A DNA stretch of 44,192 bases from Granulicatella sp041433555 (lineage in GTDB: Bacteria; Bacillota; Bacilli; Lactobacillales; Aerococcaceae), in assembly GCF_041433555.1 (NCBI RefSeq), contig NZ_JAPWBR010000017.1:1-44192 (forward strand), in the 5' to 3' direction. Below the pieces are notes generated by a model. It was not told the DNA's origin. It saw only the letters and a program-made list of their open reading frames with translations, and searched no databases. The translations under genes and the position numbers were made by a program. Of the stretch, positions 1-7,639 are shown one piece after another (within the stretch, counting starts at the first letter, position 1; the number at the start of each line of letters is the position of its first letter).

Positions 1-312
1 ATCCCCTTGACGATTTTTTGTTGTATATTGTTCGTCACTACCTGTTGAGTTTGTGGCAGTTACTTTTACTTGACCGATTTGTGCATTTACCCCTAAAGCA
101 CCTGTAGCTGCGGCTTCGTTTGCTTCAGAAGTAGTATTTTCTGTACTTACCGTAGTTTCAACTGCTGGTGTTTCACTAGTTTCTGTATTACTTGTCTCTA
201 CTGTTGTAGGTTCACTAATCTCCTGCGCATAGGCAAAAGTTGGCGCTACTTGATTCGTTAATAATGTGAATATTAATAATGTAGTTGATAATTTATGAAT
301 AAACCTTTTCAT
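1..312 (-). CDS. Secreted Thr/Ser-rich surface protein, N-terminal part (runs off left edge)
   Basis: The frame opens with ATG at 312, preceded by an AAGGAG ribosome binding site, and stays open for 104 codons to the window edge. The product begins MKRFIHKLSTTLLIF, a positively charged start followed by a hydrophobic core, with a likely signal peptidase site after AFA-type residues near position 30 (TFAYAQE). After that comes a low-complexity stretch rich in Thr, Ser, Glu and Val with repeated short acidic/Thr motifs, then a segment (ALGVNAQIGQVKV) that may start a folded domain. This looks like the exported N-terminus of a cell-surface protein. The function cannot be told because the body of the protein lies outside the window. 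It has its own promoter at 362-390. Confidence 0.75.
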   Translation of the reverse strand, partial: MKRFIHKLSTTLLIFTLLTNQVAPTFAYAQEISEPTTVETSNTETSETPAVETTVSTENTTSEANEAAATGALGVNAQIGQVKVTATNSTGSDEQYTTKNRQGD

Positions 313-361
313 CTAGTTCTCCTTCTTTTTTAAAAATATTATTCTATAAAAATTCATATAT

Positions 362-390
362 ATTATACTGTATTAATGTGAGTTATCCAA
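362..390 (-). promoter_or_regulatory. Sigma-A type promoter of the left-edge surface protein
   Basis: On the minus strand TTGGAT (385-390) and a perfect TATAAT (362-367) are separated by 17 bases, and lie about 50 bases before the ATG at 312. The rest of 313-455 is AT-rich and shows nothing else. Confidence 0.6.
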
Positions 391-455
391 GAGAGAATCA
401 AGACCAATTTTCTTCCTTTAAAAAGAATTTTTTTCACATTTGAAACCCAAATCAA

Positions 456-486
456 GAAAAAAGAGCCGGATAAACCGACTCTTTCC
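456..486 (-). terminator. Rho-independent terminator after nrnA-1
   Basis: On the minus strand AGAGTCGG and CCGGCTCT form an eight-pair stem (one G-U) followed by a run of six T. It ends the ytoI-nrnA-nrnA unit. Confidence 0.8.
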
Positions 487-489
487 ATA

Positions 490-1452
490 TTATTTACTTA
501 AATAGTCTTTTGAAGATGCATTCAATTCTTTTACGATTTCGTTTACTTCTTCAAGAGTTTGAACAATCGCACCTGATGCTAATGGATGTCCTCCACCACC
601 ATGGTTTTGAGCAATCACATTCACGATTGGGCCTTTAGAACGAAGATTTACTCGGTAGCTTCCATCTGGTTGCTCAACAAATAACGCCCAGCAATGAATG
701 CCTTCAACCGTACTTGGAAGTGAAATAACACCATGTGTTTGATCTTCTTCAATTCCAAAGTGCTCTAAATCCTTTTGCGTTAAAATTGTAGCTGCAACGC
801 CATTCTCAGAAATTTCCATGTTTTGGTAAATATAACCTGCTAAACGGCTTACTGAAACAGGATTTGTAATCATGTGGTAAGCAATGCCTGAAATATCAAC
901 ATCGAATTCTAATAGTTTAGAAACCATTGCAAATGTTACAGCTGTTGTTGATGGATAAAGGAATCGACCTGTATCTCCTACAATACCTGCATATAATGCA
1001 TTAGCTGCTTCTTTTGAGACGTTCCAAGTACTTTCTTCACCAAATGCAAAACGACATAAAATTTCACTTGTACTACTTGAATTCGTATCTACAAATGAAA
1101 TGGCACCATAAACATCTCTATCTGGATGGTGGTCGATTTTAATTACTTTCGATGGATCTACTTCAAATGGGCAGTCAATACGTGGTGTATTTGCACAGTC
1201 TAAAACAATAATCAGTGCAGAATCGAATTGTTCCTGTGTAATTTCATCCATTTCTCCAATATAACTTAGTGAACTTGGCATTTCACCTAATAAGTACACT
1301 GTTTTTTCTGGATAAGTTGCGCGAATAATTTCTCTTAACCCTACTTGTGAACCAATTGCATCTGGGTCTGGTGATTCATGACGCAAGATAACAATCGAAT
1401 CTGCTTTTTTAATTTCTGCATCAATCTTTTTAAAAAACTCTGTATAATTCAT
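490..1452 (-). CDS. nrnA: DHH/DHHA1 phosphoesterase, NrnA-type oligoribonuclease/pAp phosphatase (copy 1)
   Basis: 320 residues, the usual length for NrnA (YtqI). Members of this family degrade nanoRNAs of a few nucleotides and hydrolyse 3'-phosphoadenosine 5'-phosphate, acting in the cytoplasm with Mn2+. The DHH domain shows the metal motifs in order: HESPDPDAIGS (about 25-35), VLDCANTPR (about 83-91), the signature DHH (107-109) and GDTGRFLYP (about 159-167). The C-terminal DHHA1 domain carries the glycine-rich substrate motif GGGGHPLASG near residue 285. ATG start with AAAGGAAA upstream. It lies 85 bases downstream of a second copy of equal length, and that copy directly follows ytoI, the arrangement in which the Bacillus gene is found nearby. 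All expected catalytic residues are present, so it is likely active. Which of the two copies does which job cannot be told. Confidence 0.9.
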   Translation of the reverse strand: MNYTEFFKKIDAEIKKADSIVILRHESPDPDAIGSQVGLREIIRATYPEKTVYLLGEMPSSLSYIGEMDEITQEQFDSALIIVLDCANTPRIDCPFEVDPSKVIKIDHHPDRDVYGAISFVDTNSSSTSEILCRFAFGEESTWNVSKEAANALYAGIVGDTGRFLYPSTTAVTFAMVSKLLEFDVDISGIAYHMITNPVSVSRLAGYIYQNMEISENGVAATILTQKDLEHFGIEEDQTHGVISLPSTVEGIHCWALFVEQPDGSYRVNLRSKGPIVNVIAQNHGGGGHPLASGAIVQTLEEVNEIVKELNASSKDYLSK

Positions 1453-1537
1453 TATTTAATATTTCCTTTCATCCAATGATTGGACTGATTTTTATTGTAA
1501 ATACAACATCTTATAATACTCTTATTTAGGCGTAATT

Positions 1538-2500
1538 TCAATTTTTCTTAAAGGTTTTCACTGCCTCTTTTAACTCAGCATCCACTTCTAAAATTTGACT
1601 CTTCGTAACAGAAGGAATGCCACACGCTAGCGTATGTCCTCCACCGCCAAAAGCTTGCGCAATATGATTCACGGTTGGCCCTTTTGACCGCAAATGAACT
1701 CTAAAGGTGCCATCCTCTTGTTCCACATACATACTCCACGCCAGAATCCCTTCAACCGTTCCAGGAACTGAAACTACAAGTGAAGCTAATTGGTCAGTAG
1801 CTTGGAAACGTTCGAGTACTTCTTTCGTTAAAACTACACTCGCCATTCCTTTACTATATATTTCTAGATGCTCGTAAATATACCCTGTCATTCGATTCAC
1901 GTTCAACGGTTTTGTAATCATTTTATCCGCAATTCCAGCCAAATCTACATCGTGTTGTATCAATTTTGATACAAGTGCAAAAGTTTTCGAAGTGGTTGAC
2001 GGATATAAGAATCGACCGGTATCCCCGATGATTCCTGTGTAAATCACGTTAGCAGCTGACTTATTCATTTGAAATGGAGTTGCTTCGTCAAAAGCAAACT
2101 CAGCCATGATTTCACTGGCACTGGCTGCAGTTGTATCTACATAACAAATCTTTCCGTACGGTGTCACATTTGGATGGTGATCAATCTTAATTACCTCATC
2201 GACATTCACTTCAAATGGACAATTGATAAGTCTCGGTGTAGAACAATCGACAACAATAACAAGAGAGGTATCGAACACCTCTTGAGTGGTTTCATCCATG
2301 TCGCCGATATACTTCAAGTTTTCTGGCATATCTCCAATAACGTAAACAGACTTTTCTGGATAGGTTGCCTTAATGAGTTCACTTAGACCTATCTGTGACC
2401 CCAAAGCATCTGGATCTGGCTTTCTATGTCTTAATATCACAATTGAATCGGCTTTTTCAATCTCTGTGATGATTTCTTGTAATAATTCTTTGTAATCCAT
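1538..2500 (-). CDS. nrnA: DHH/DHHA1 phosphoesterase, NrnA-type (copy 2)
   Basis: 320 residues, aligning without gaps over at least the first 110 residues with copy 1 at 490-1452; by eye well over half of those positions are identical. Motifs in order: HRKPDPDALGS (about 25-35), VVDCSTPR (about 83-90), DHH (107-109), GDTGRFLYP (about 159-167) and GGGGHTLACG near residue 287. All metal-binding positions are kept. The family degrades oligoribonucleotides and removes the 3'-phosphate from pAp. ATG start two bases after the ytoI stop codon, so the two are almost certainly co-transcribed and translationally coupled. The gap of 85 bases to copy 1 contains a small inverted repeat (1472-1484) and no clear terminator. 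The pair is a tandem duplication, old enough that the sequences have diverged throughout. Confidence 0.88.
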   Translation of the reverse strand: MDYKELLQEIITEIEKADSIVILRHRKPDPDALGSQIGLSELIKATYPEKSVYVIGDMPENLKYIGDMDETTQEVFDTSLVIVVDCSTPRLINCPFEVNVDEVIKIDHHPNVTPYGKICYVDTTAASASEIMAEFAFDEATPFQMNKSAANVIYTGIIGDTGRFLYPSTTSKTFALVSKLIQHDVDLAGIADKMITKPLNVNRMTGYIYEHLEIYSKGMASVVLTKEVLERFQATDQLASLVVSVPGTVEGILAWSMYVEQEDGTFRVHLRSKGPTVNHIAQAFGGGGHTLACGIPSVTKSQILEVDAELKEAVKTFKKN

Positions 2501-2502
2501 AC

Positions 2503-3819
2503 TTAGTTTCTTTCCATTAATTGATTTGACATAATTGCCTTAGCAACAACAGAATTCTCTAGCAACACGGAAATATCTAATTTAGAGACTTTACGTCCAT
2601 TATCCAAGGTTTGTATTTGAATTGAAATTTTACTTTCAATCGGAATCATCTTTAAGTAATGCATTTCTAATTGCTCAATAACTGTGTTACGACGTTGACT
2701 ACGATGAATAAACTCTTTTGAGGCAACTGATACAACTTCACATAATACACCAAATGAAAGCATTCCAAGATTATTGGTCATTTGTGGCGTTACAGTAAAG
2801 CTAAAATGAGCACTTGTAGGGTTTACTTCAACGATTTCTAAGTTTTCACTTACATCATCTTCAAAAGTATTTCCAACTTGTGGTTGACGCTGTGTTAACT
2901 GCATTGCCTTCATTACATCACGACGTGAAATAATCCCAATCAATTCCATATTGTCTTGAACAACTGGAAGCATCTCCAATCCATTCCAAATCATCGAGTG
3001 CGCCACGCTGGCAACAGAAGCATGTAATTTTGAGACTGATGGATTCTTCGTCATTACGCGTTCCATTGTGAGAGTATCAGCTTTTGCTAAAATATCTTTA
3101 GCAGAAACAACACCCACCAAACGATTCGAATGATTAATAACTGGGAAGCGAGAGTTTCCTGTTTTTTCACTCAGTTGGCGATATTCTTTAACGGTTTGGT
3201 CCATCCTCATGTAATTCGTATTTTCTAAATCGTTATAAATATCTGCGACAATCATAATTTTTTTCTTAATTAATTGGTCAGTCATCGCACGGTTAATGAG
3301 ACTAGCAACTGTAAATGTATCATATGTTGTTCCCATTAATGGAATTTTTAATTCATCGGCTTTTTGAATCAATTGTGGCGTTGCTTGGAATCCCCCAGTA
3401 ATTAATACGGCTGCACCTTGATTCAATGCTAGTAATTGCGCATCTTCACGGTTCCCGATAATCACAAGGGATTCTGGTTGAATATAACGCGTCATTGCAT
3501 CAAGAGTCATCGCACCAATAACGAAGCGATTTAGTATTTTATCTAGACCGTCATGTCCACCGAACACTTCTCCTTCGATGATTTTAATAATCTCACCAAA
3601 CGACAACTTTTCAAGATTATCTTTTGTTTTACGTTCAATACGAATCGTCCCTACACGCTCGATGGTAGAAACAATACCTATATTTTCAGCTTCTTTAATC
3701 GCACGATACGCTGTACCTTCACTCATTTCCATGTTCTTCGCAATTGAACGCACAGAGATTTTTTCTCCCACTGGCAATGATTCAATATAACGAATGATTT
3801 GTTGATGCTTTGATGTCAT
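2503..3819 (-). CDS. ytoI: YtoI-like regulator: winged helix, DRTGG, two CBS domains, hotdog domain
   Basis: 438 residues with four recognisable parts. Residues 1-65 are a winged helix-turn-helix (SVRSIAKNMEMSEGTAYRAI is the recognition region). About 70-180 is a DRTGG-type domain. About 190-310 are two CBS motifs (FPVINHSNRLVGVVSAKDIL and MLPVVQDNMELIGIISRRDVM), which in this family bind adenine nucleotides. About 330-438 is a PaaI-like hotdog fold. The same combination is seen in B. subtilis YtoI, which also lies beside nrnA. Its ligand and targets are not established; a DNA-binding sensor of nucleotides is a reasonable inference, perhaps linked to the pAp/nanoRNA phosphatases it is coupled to. 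ATG with AGGGAGAT upstream. A 16-base palindrome lies about 60-75 bases upstream and could be its operator. Confidence 0.85.
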   Translation of the reverse strand: MTSKHQQIIRYIESLPVGEKISVRSIAKNMEMSEGTAYRAIKEAENIGIVSTIERVGTIRIERKTKDNLEKLSFGEIIKIIEGEVFGGHDGLDKILNRFVIGAMTLDAMTRYIQPESLVIIGNREDAQLLALNQGAAVLITGGFQATPQLIQKADELKIPLMGTTYDTFTVASLINRAMTDQLIKKKIMIVADIYNDLENTNYMRMDQTVKEYRQLSEKTGNSRFPVINHSNRLVGVVSAKDILAKADTLTMERVMTKNPSVSKLHASVASVAHSMIWNGLEMLPVVQDNMELIGIISRRDVMKAMQLTQRQPQVGNTFEDDVSENLEIVEVNPTSAHFSFTVTPQMTNNLGMLSFGVLCEVVSVASKEFIHRSQRRNTVIEQLEMHYLKMIPIESKISIQIQTLDNGRKVSKLDISVLLENSVVAKAIMSNQLMERN

Positions 3820-3877
3820 AATATCTCCCTCTGTATTAAAAAAAATGAAACACCTTACTTAAACTGTACTATTATTG

Positions 3878-3893
3878 TACTAAAATTTTAGTA
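3878..3893. promoter_or_regulatory. 16-base perfect palindrome upstream of ytoI, candidate operator
   Basis: TACTAAAATTTTAGTA is a perfect inverted repeat between the terminator of the DtxR-type gene and ytoI. On the minus strand it is followed at once by TACAAT, a plausible -10 box, so it would lie within the -35/-10 region. No good -35 hexamer is seen. It does not match a Fur, Zur or FapR consensus; autoregulation by YtoI is only an inference. Confidence 0.35.
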
Positions 3894-3912
3894 GAAATAC
3901 TAGAGCTAAAAT

Positions 3913-3943
3913 AAAAAACTGGCCTTAAAAAGACCAGTTTTAT
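3913..3943 (-). terminator. Terminator after the DtxR/MntR-type gene
   Basis: On the minus strand AAACTGGTC and GGCCAGTTT pair over nine bases (one G-U), followed by a T run. Confidence 0.75.
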
Positions 3944-3950
3944 CATTTCA

Positions 3951-4355
3951 TTATTCAGAATAAGGCGGGATTTCTTCACCATGAGGACAATGCGTTGGAC
4001 TCCCTAAAAATTCCGCTAATCGCTCTGTCATTTCAACAGACGAAGCATGTTCGAGAATTTCTGCTTGTTCATGAACAGAATCTCCCCTAAAACCAAGAGA
4101 ATTCACAAGAAAGACTTCCCATATTTTATGAGAACGAATTAGACGTTCTGCGACTTTAATTCCCTTTTGTGTTAATTTTGCGCCTTTATAACGGATGTAT
4201 TCCACCGTACCATCAAGGACAAGCTTGTTTAACATCTCTGTCGTTGAAGCCGCTGAAAGATCCAGCATTTGATTGATGGCTTTATTCGTTACGAATTCAT
4301 CTTTACCGCCTAATTTATAGATTGTTTTAATGTAATCTTCTTTATTGGGTGTCAT
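3951..4355 (-). CDS. DtxR/MntR-family metal-dependent transcriptional repressor (short form)
   Basis: 134 residues. The N-terminal winged helix (about 1-65, with LSAASTTEMLNKL as recognition helix) and the helical dimerisation/metal domain (about 70-130) are both present. Residues that line up with the MntR metal ligands are Asp7, His76, Glu99, Glu102 and His103; the second N-terminal ligand (Glu11 in B. subtilis MntR) is Lys10 here. The tail CPHGEEIP resembles the end of the second domain in the streptococcal SloR/ScaR and DtxR groups, but the protein stops there and lacks their third SH3/FeoA-like domain. It probably senses Mn2+ or Fe2+ and represses metal uptake genes, none of which are in this window. 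ATG with a strong AAAGGAG site. Single gene with its own promoter and terminator. Confidence 0.85.
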   Translation of the reverse strand: MTPNKEDYIKTIYKLGGKDEFVTNKAINQMLDLSAASTTEMLNKLVLDGTVEYIRYKGAKLTQKGIKVAERLIRSHKIWEVFLVNSLGFRGDSVHEQAEILEHASSVEMTERLAEFLGSPTHCPHGEEIPPYSE

Positions 4356-4381
4356 AAGCCATCTCCTTTCATTTCCCTAAC

Positions 4382-4410
4382 AGTATAGCATATTTTACTG
4401 CTGAAAAACA
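4382..4410 (-). promoter_or_regulatory. Extended -10 promoter of the DtxR/MntR-type gene
   Basis: TGCTATACT on the minus strand (TATACT at 4382-4387) is an extended -10 element 27 bases before the ATG. The -35 region is weak. Confidence 0.5.
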
Positions 4411-4415
4411 GAGCA

Positions 4416-4448
4416 AAGAAAGAGCCTTAGGAAACTCCTAAGACTCTT
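4416..4448 (-). terminator. Terminator after adhE
   Basis: A 13-pair stem (AAGAGTCTTAGGA with TCCTAAGGCTCTT, one G-U) with a three-base loop, followed by TCTTT on the minus strand. Confidence 0.75.
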
Positions 4449-4463
4449 TAGATTCAAAATGAA

Positions 4464-7097
4464 TTATTTGATACGACCTGGACGTTCTTTATATCCAAAG
4501 TATGCGTCAGCAAGAATTTCTTCCATATCAGCTACCATTGGTAAACGAGGGTTCGCAGGTGAACATTGATCTTCATAAGCAAGCATTGCAATTTCATGAA
4601 TTGTAGCTAACCATTCTTTGTGGTTAACACCTTGTGCTTTGAAGTTCATTTCGATACCTACAGCTTCTCCTAATTCGTAAACAGCTTTAGCAAGTGCATC
4701 TACTGCTTCCTCAGGAGTTGAAGATGGTAATCCTAACATACGAGCGATGTCTTGGAATTTTTCATCCGCACGGTAATAGTTGTATTTTGGCCATGTAGCT
4801 GCTTTAGCAGGACGAGTACCATTGTAACGGATTACGTATGGTAATAGGATTGCATTAGTACGTCCGTGAACTGTGTGGAAGAATCCTCCAATCTTATGCG
4901 CCATTGAGTGGCTCATTCCAAGGAACGCATTGGCAAATGCCATACCAGCCATTGTAGAAGCGTTATGCATTTTTTCGCGTGATACGAAATCAGCATTTTT
5001 CACACTACTTACTAAGTTTTCAAATACTAATTTGATTGCTTGTAATGCTAATCCATCAGTATAGTCGTTTGCTAGTGTTGAAGTGTACGCTTCAATTGCG
5101 TGAGTTAACACGTCCATACCAGTATCAGCTGTTACAAAATCAGGAACTGTCATAACTAACGCTGGGTCAACAATCGCAATTGTTGGTGTTAGAGAGTAGT
5201 CAGCTAATGGATATTTACGGTTGTTTGCTTTATCTGAAATTACCGCGAATGGTGTTACTTCAGAACCTGTACCAGAAGTTGTTGGGATACCAACATATTT
5301 AGCACGTTCTCCTAATTCTGGGAATTTGAATGCACGTTTACGGATATCCATGAATTTTTGAACTAAGTCACGGAAGTCCACTTGTGGTTGTTCGTAGAAC
5401 ATCCACATTACTTTCGCAGCATCCATTACAGATCCACCACCAAGTGCAACGATTGTATCCGGCTCGAAGCTCTTCATGATTTCAGCACCACGGTTTACAG
5501 TTGTGATGTCTGGATCTGGTTCTACGTCTGAGAATACTTCATAAATTACTTTATTTGGACGTAATTCTAATTGTTCAATAACACGTTGTAAGAATCCTAA
5601 TTTAACCATTGCTTGGTCAGTTACGATCATTACACGGCTTACATTTTTCATTTTTTGTAAGTATTGAATTGAATCGCGTTCGAAATAGATTTTTGATGGA
5701 ACTTTAAACCATTGCATGTTATTTCTACGTCTCCCTACTTTTTTGATATTTAATAGATTTACAACACTTACGTTATCCCCAACTGAGTTACGTCCGTAAG
5801 AACCGCAACCTAATGTTAATGATGGGATAAATGCGTTATAAACGTCCCCGATACCACCGAAAGTAGAAGGAGCATTCCAAATGACACGAATTGCACGAAC
5901 AACGCGTCCAAATTCTTTAGCTAATTCAGCATCTTCAGTATGAATTGCTGCTGAGTGTCCTAAACCATGGAATTCAACCATTTGACGTGCTTTTTCAATA
6001 CCGTCTTCACGAGATTCTGATTTAAGCACTGCAATTACTGGAGAAAGTTTTTCACGAGTTAAAGGTTCTTTTTCGCCAACTTCTTTACATTCTGCAGCAA
6101 GAATGTTAGTTCCTTCTGGAACTGAGAATCCAGCTTGTTCTGCGATCCATGCTGCTGGCTTACCAACGATGTTCGCATTTAATTTAGCTCCAGCACAGTT
6201 TTTGCTGTTTGCTTTTACGCCGAAGCAGAATTCTTCTAATAATGCTTTTTCTTTTTTGTTTACAAAGTAAGTGTGATAGCTCTTTAATTCTTTAACAAAA
6301 TCATCGTAAATTTCTTTATCAATAATTGCTGCTTGTTCAGATGCACACACCATACCATTATCGAACGATTTACTCATTACAATATCGTGAGCTGCTTGAC
6401 GAATGTTAGCAGATTTTTCAACATAAGCTGGTACGTTACCTGCACCAACCCCAAGAGCTGGTTTACCGCAAGAGTACGCAGCTTTAACCATCGCGTTACC
6501 ACCTGTTGCTAAGATTGTAGCAATGCCATCATGGTTCATTAAAGCATTTGTTGCTTCAATAGATGGATGTTCGATCCATTGAATACAATTTTCAGGAGCT
6601 CCAGCTGCAATGGCTGCATCGCGAACGATTTGAGCTGCGTGTGCAGAACTTTGCTGAGCTGATGGATGGAATGCAAACACGATTGGATTACGTGTTTTTA
6701 AAGCGATTAATGATTTGAAAATTGCAGTTGAAGTTGGGTTTGTTGTTGGAGTAATCCCACAGATAACACCGACTGGCTCAGCGATTAATGTTAATCCTGT
6801 TACTTCATCATCTGAAATAACGCCAACTGTTTTAGTATGACGCAAGTTGTGCACCACGTGTTCACAGGCAAATAAGTTTTTCGTAGCTTTATCTTCGAAA
6901 ACACCACGTCCTGTTTCTTCGATTGCATGTTGCGCTAATACACCGTGTTGGTCTAACGCAGCAACTGATGCTTTTGCCACAATGTAGTCAACTTGTTCTT
7001 GATTTAACAAGCGGAATTCATCTAAGGCTTTCAACCCATTCTCCACGAGATGGTTGATTTCTTGTTGTACTTGGTTGTTGTTTTTTTCTTCACTCAC
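4464..7097 (-). CDS. adhE: Bifunctional acetaldehyde-CoA/alcohol dehydrogenase
   Basis: 877 residues, the normal AdhE length. It reduces acetyl-CoA to acetaldehyde and then to ethanol, using two NADH, and is the fermentative ethanol branch that recycles NAD+. The N-terminal aldehyde dehydrogenase domain (about 10-440) carries the catalytic Cys251 in NGMVCASEQ. A linker leads to the iron-dependent alcohol dehydrogenase domain (about 455-870), with GGGSVMDAAK for NAD and the metal-binding segments DVLTHAIEAY and HSMAHKIGGFFH...HG. AdhE forms long filaments (spirosomes) in known cases. The start is GTG at 7097 behind GGGGGAAAT. It stands alone, with a promoter at 7139-7167, a candidate Rex operator overlapping the start of transcription, and a terminator. 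Redox and carbon control are therefore likely. Confidence 0.97.
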   Translation of the reverse strand: MSEEKNNNQVQQEINHLVENGLKALDEFRLLNQEQVDYIVAKASVAALDQHGVLAQHAIEETGRGVFEDKATKNLFACEHVVHNLRHTKTVGVISDDEVTGLTLIAEPVGVICGITPTTNPTSTAIFKSLIALKTRNPIVFAFHPSAQQSSAHAAQIVRDAAIAAGAPENCIQWIEHPSIEATNALMNHDGIATILATGGNAMVKAAYSCGKPALGVGAGNVPAYVEKSANIRQAAHDIVMSKSFDNGMVCASEQAAIIDKEIYDDFVKELKSYHTYFVNKKEKALLEEFCFGVKANSKNCAGAKLNANIVGKPAAWIAEQAGFSVPEGTNILAAECKEVGEKEPLTREKLSPVIAVLKSESREDGIEKARQMVEFHGLGHSAAIHTEDAELAKEFGRVVRAIRVIWNAPSTFGGIGDVYNAFIPSLTLGCGSYGRNSVGDNVSVVNLLNIKKVGRRRNNMQWFKVPSKIYFERDSIQYLQKMKNVSRVMIVTDQAMVKLGFLQRVIEQLELRPNKVIYEVFSDVEPDPDITTVNRGAEIMKSFEPDTIVALGGGSVMDAAKVMWMFYEQPQVDFRDLVQKFMDIRKRAFKFPELGERAKYVGIPTTSGTGSEVTPFAVISDKANNRKYPLADYSLTPTIAIVDPALVMTVPDFVTADTGMDVLTHAIEAYTSTLANDYTDGLALQAIKLVFENLVSSVKNADFVSREKMHNASTMAGMAFANAFLGMSHSMAHKIGGFFHTVHGRTNAILLPYVIRYNGTRPAKAATWPKYNYYRADEKFQDIARMLGLPSSTPEEAVDALAKAVYELGEAVGIEMNFKAQGVNHKEWLATIHEIAMLAYEDQCSPANPRLPMVADMEEILADAYFGYKERPGRIK

Positions 7098-7116
7098 TTG
7101 TGATTTCCCCCAGTGT

Positions 7117-7134
7117 TTGTTATTTTTATCACAT
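7117..7134. promoter_or_regulatory. Candidate Rex operator at the adhE promoter
   Basis: TTGTTATTTTTATCACAT reads as two imperfect half-sites (TTGTTA and its partner TCACAT) with the 18-base layout of Rex sites in Gram-positive bacteria. It lies just after the -10 box, where a repressor would block transcription. Rex control of adhE is established in several Firmicutes; here it is inferred from sequence. Confidence 0.45.
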
Positions 7135-7138
7135 TCTT

Positions 7139-7167
7139 ATCTTACACTATTTTTGTAAAAATGTAAA
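7139..7167 (-). promoter_or_regulatory. adhE promoter
   Basis: TTTACA (7162-7167) and TAAGAT (7139-7144) on the minus strand with 17 bases between. The transcription start would be near 7132, inside the candidate Rex site. The remaining upstream stretch 7168-7325 is AT-rich; it holds one 18-base inverted repeat (7297-7314) and an AAAGCGCT core (7291-7298) that loosely resembles a CcpA (cre) site. Confidence 0.5.
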
Positions 7168-7325
7168 CTATTTTCATTGAAAAATTTTCCTTTGAAAACA
7201 GATTCATTTGTTTTCATTTCCCTTTCATAAAAATTCCCTAACCTATACCTTCATTCTAACCATTATTCCGAAAATAGCAATACTTTTGTAGCGCTTTTTG
7301 TAATCCTTTACAAAGTTTTTTATAC

Positions 7326-7362
7326 AAAAAGAGAAGCTAGCGTACAGCTAGCTTCTCTTTTT
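7326..7362 (-). terminator. Strong terminator after comN
   Basis: A perfect 16-pair stem built on GAGAAGCTAGC with a five-base loop and T runs on both sides. It overlaps the comN stop codon and ends the tgt-yajC-comN unit. Confidence 0.85.
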
Positions 7363-7636
7363 AAAATAATTCACTTAAATTGATATCCTCAAGTGTAATC
7401 TCTTTATTCGTTTGTGCTTCTAAAGATTCAAAATCGAAATATTCATTAATACTTAATTGATTAATTTGAAAAATCTGCTCAAATAGATTTTCAGGAATTT
7501 TTTTCTTCCAACGATAATCAGCAAAATAATGCGCGAGATCTTCCGTTTGAATTGTTGTATATCCTAAATCGTTAAACTCACTGACTTTATAATATAACCA
7601 AGTTTTAAATTTATTTTTTAAACTTTCTTTATCCAT
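7361..7636 (-). CDS. comN: ComN-like post-transcriptional regulator
   Basis: 91 residues, small and mostly helical, with EFNDLGYTTIQTEDLAHYF followed by the WKKK motif typical of the ComN (YrzD) family. In B. subtilis ComN is a post-transcriptional regulator that affects comE mRNA and lies close to yajC and tgt, as here. The ATG lies three bases after the yajC stop, with GAAGAG as a modest ribosome binding site, so translation is probably coupled. The assignment rests on the motif and the neighbourhood; the role in this organism is not known. Confidence 0.7.
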   Translation of the reverse strand: MDKESLKNKFKTWLYYKVSEFNDLGYTTIQTEDLAHYFADYRWKKKIPENLFEQIFQINQLSINEYFDFESLEAQTNKEITLEDINLSELF

Positions 7637-7639
7637 CGA

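Noticed and set aside
1472..1484. Inverted repeat TCCAATGATTGGA between the two nrnA copies as a terminator
   Set aside because: It is short and has no T run after it on the minus strand; it lies just before the ribosome binding site of copy 1.
2069..2386. A 105-codon open frame on plus inside nrnA copy 2
   Set aside because: Antisense shadow of a clearly conserved gene; product is unlike any protein and lacks a start signal.
7297..7314. 18-base inverted repeat TTTGTAA-N4-TTACAAA as the main Rex site of adhE
   Set aside because: The half-sites are out of register with the Rex consensus and it lies about 130 bases upstream of the promoter; 7117-7134 fits better.
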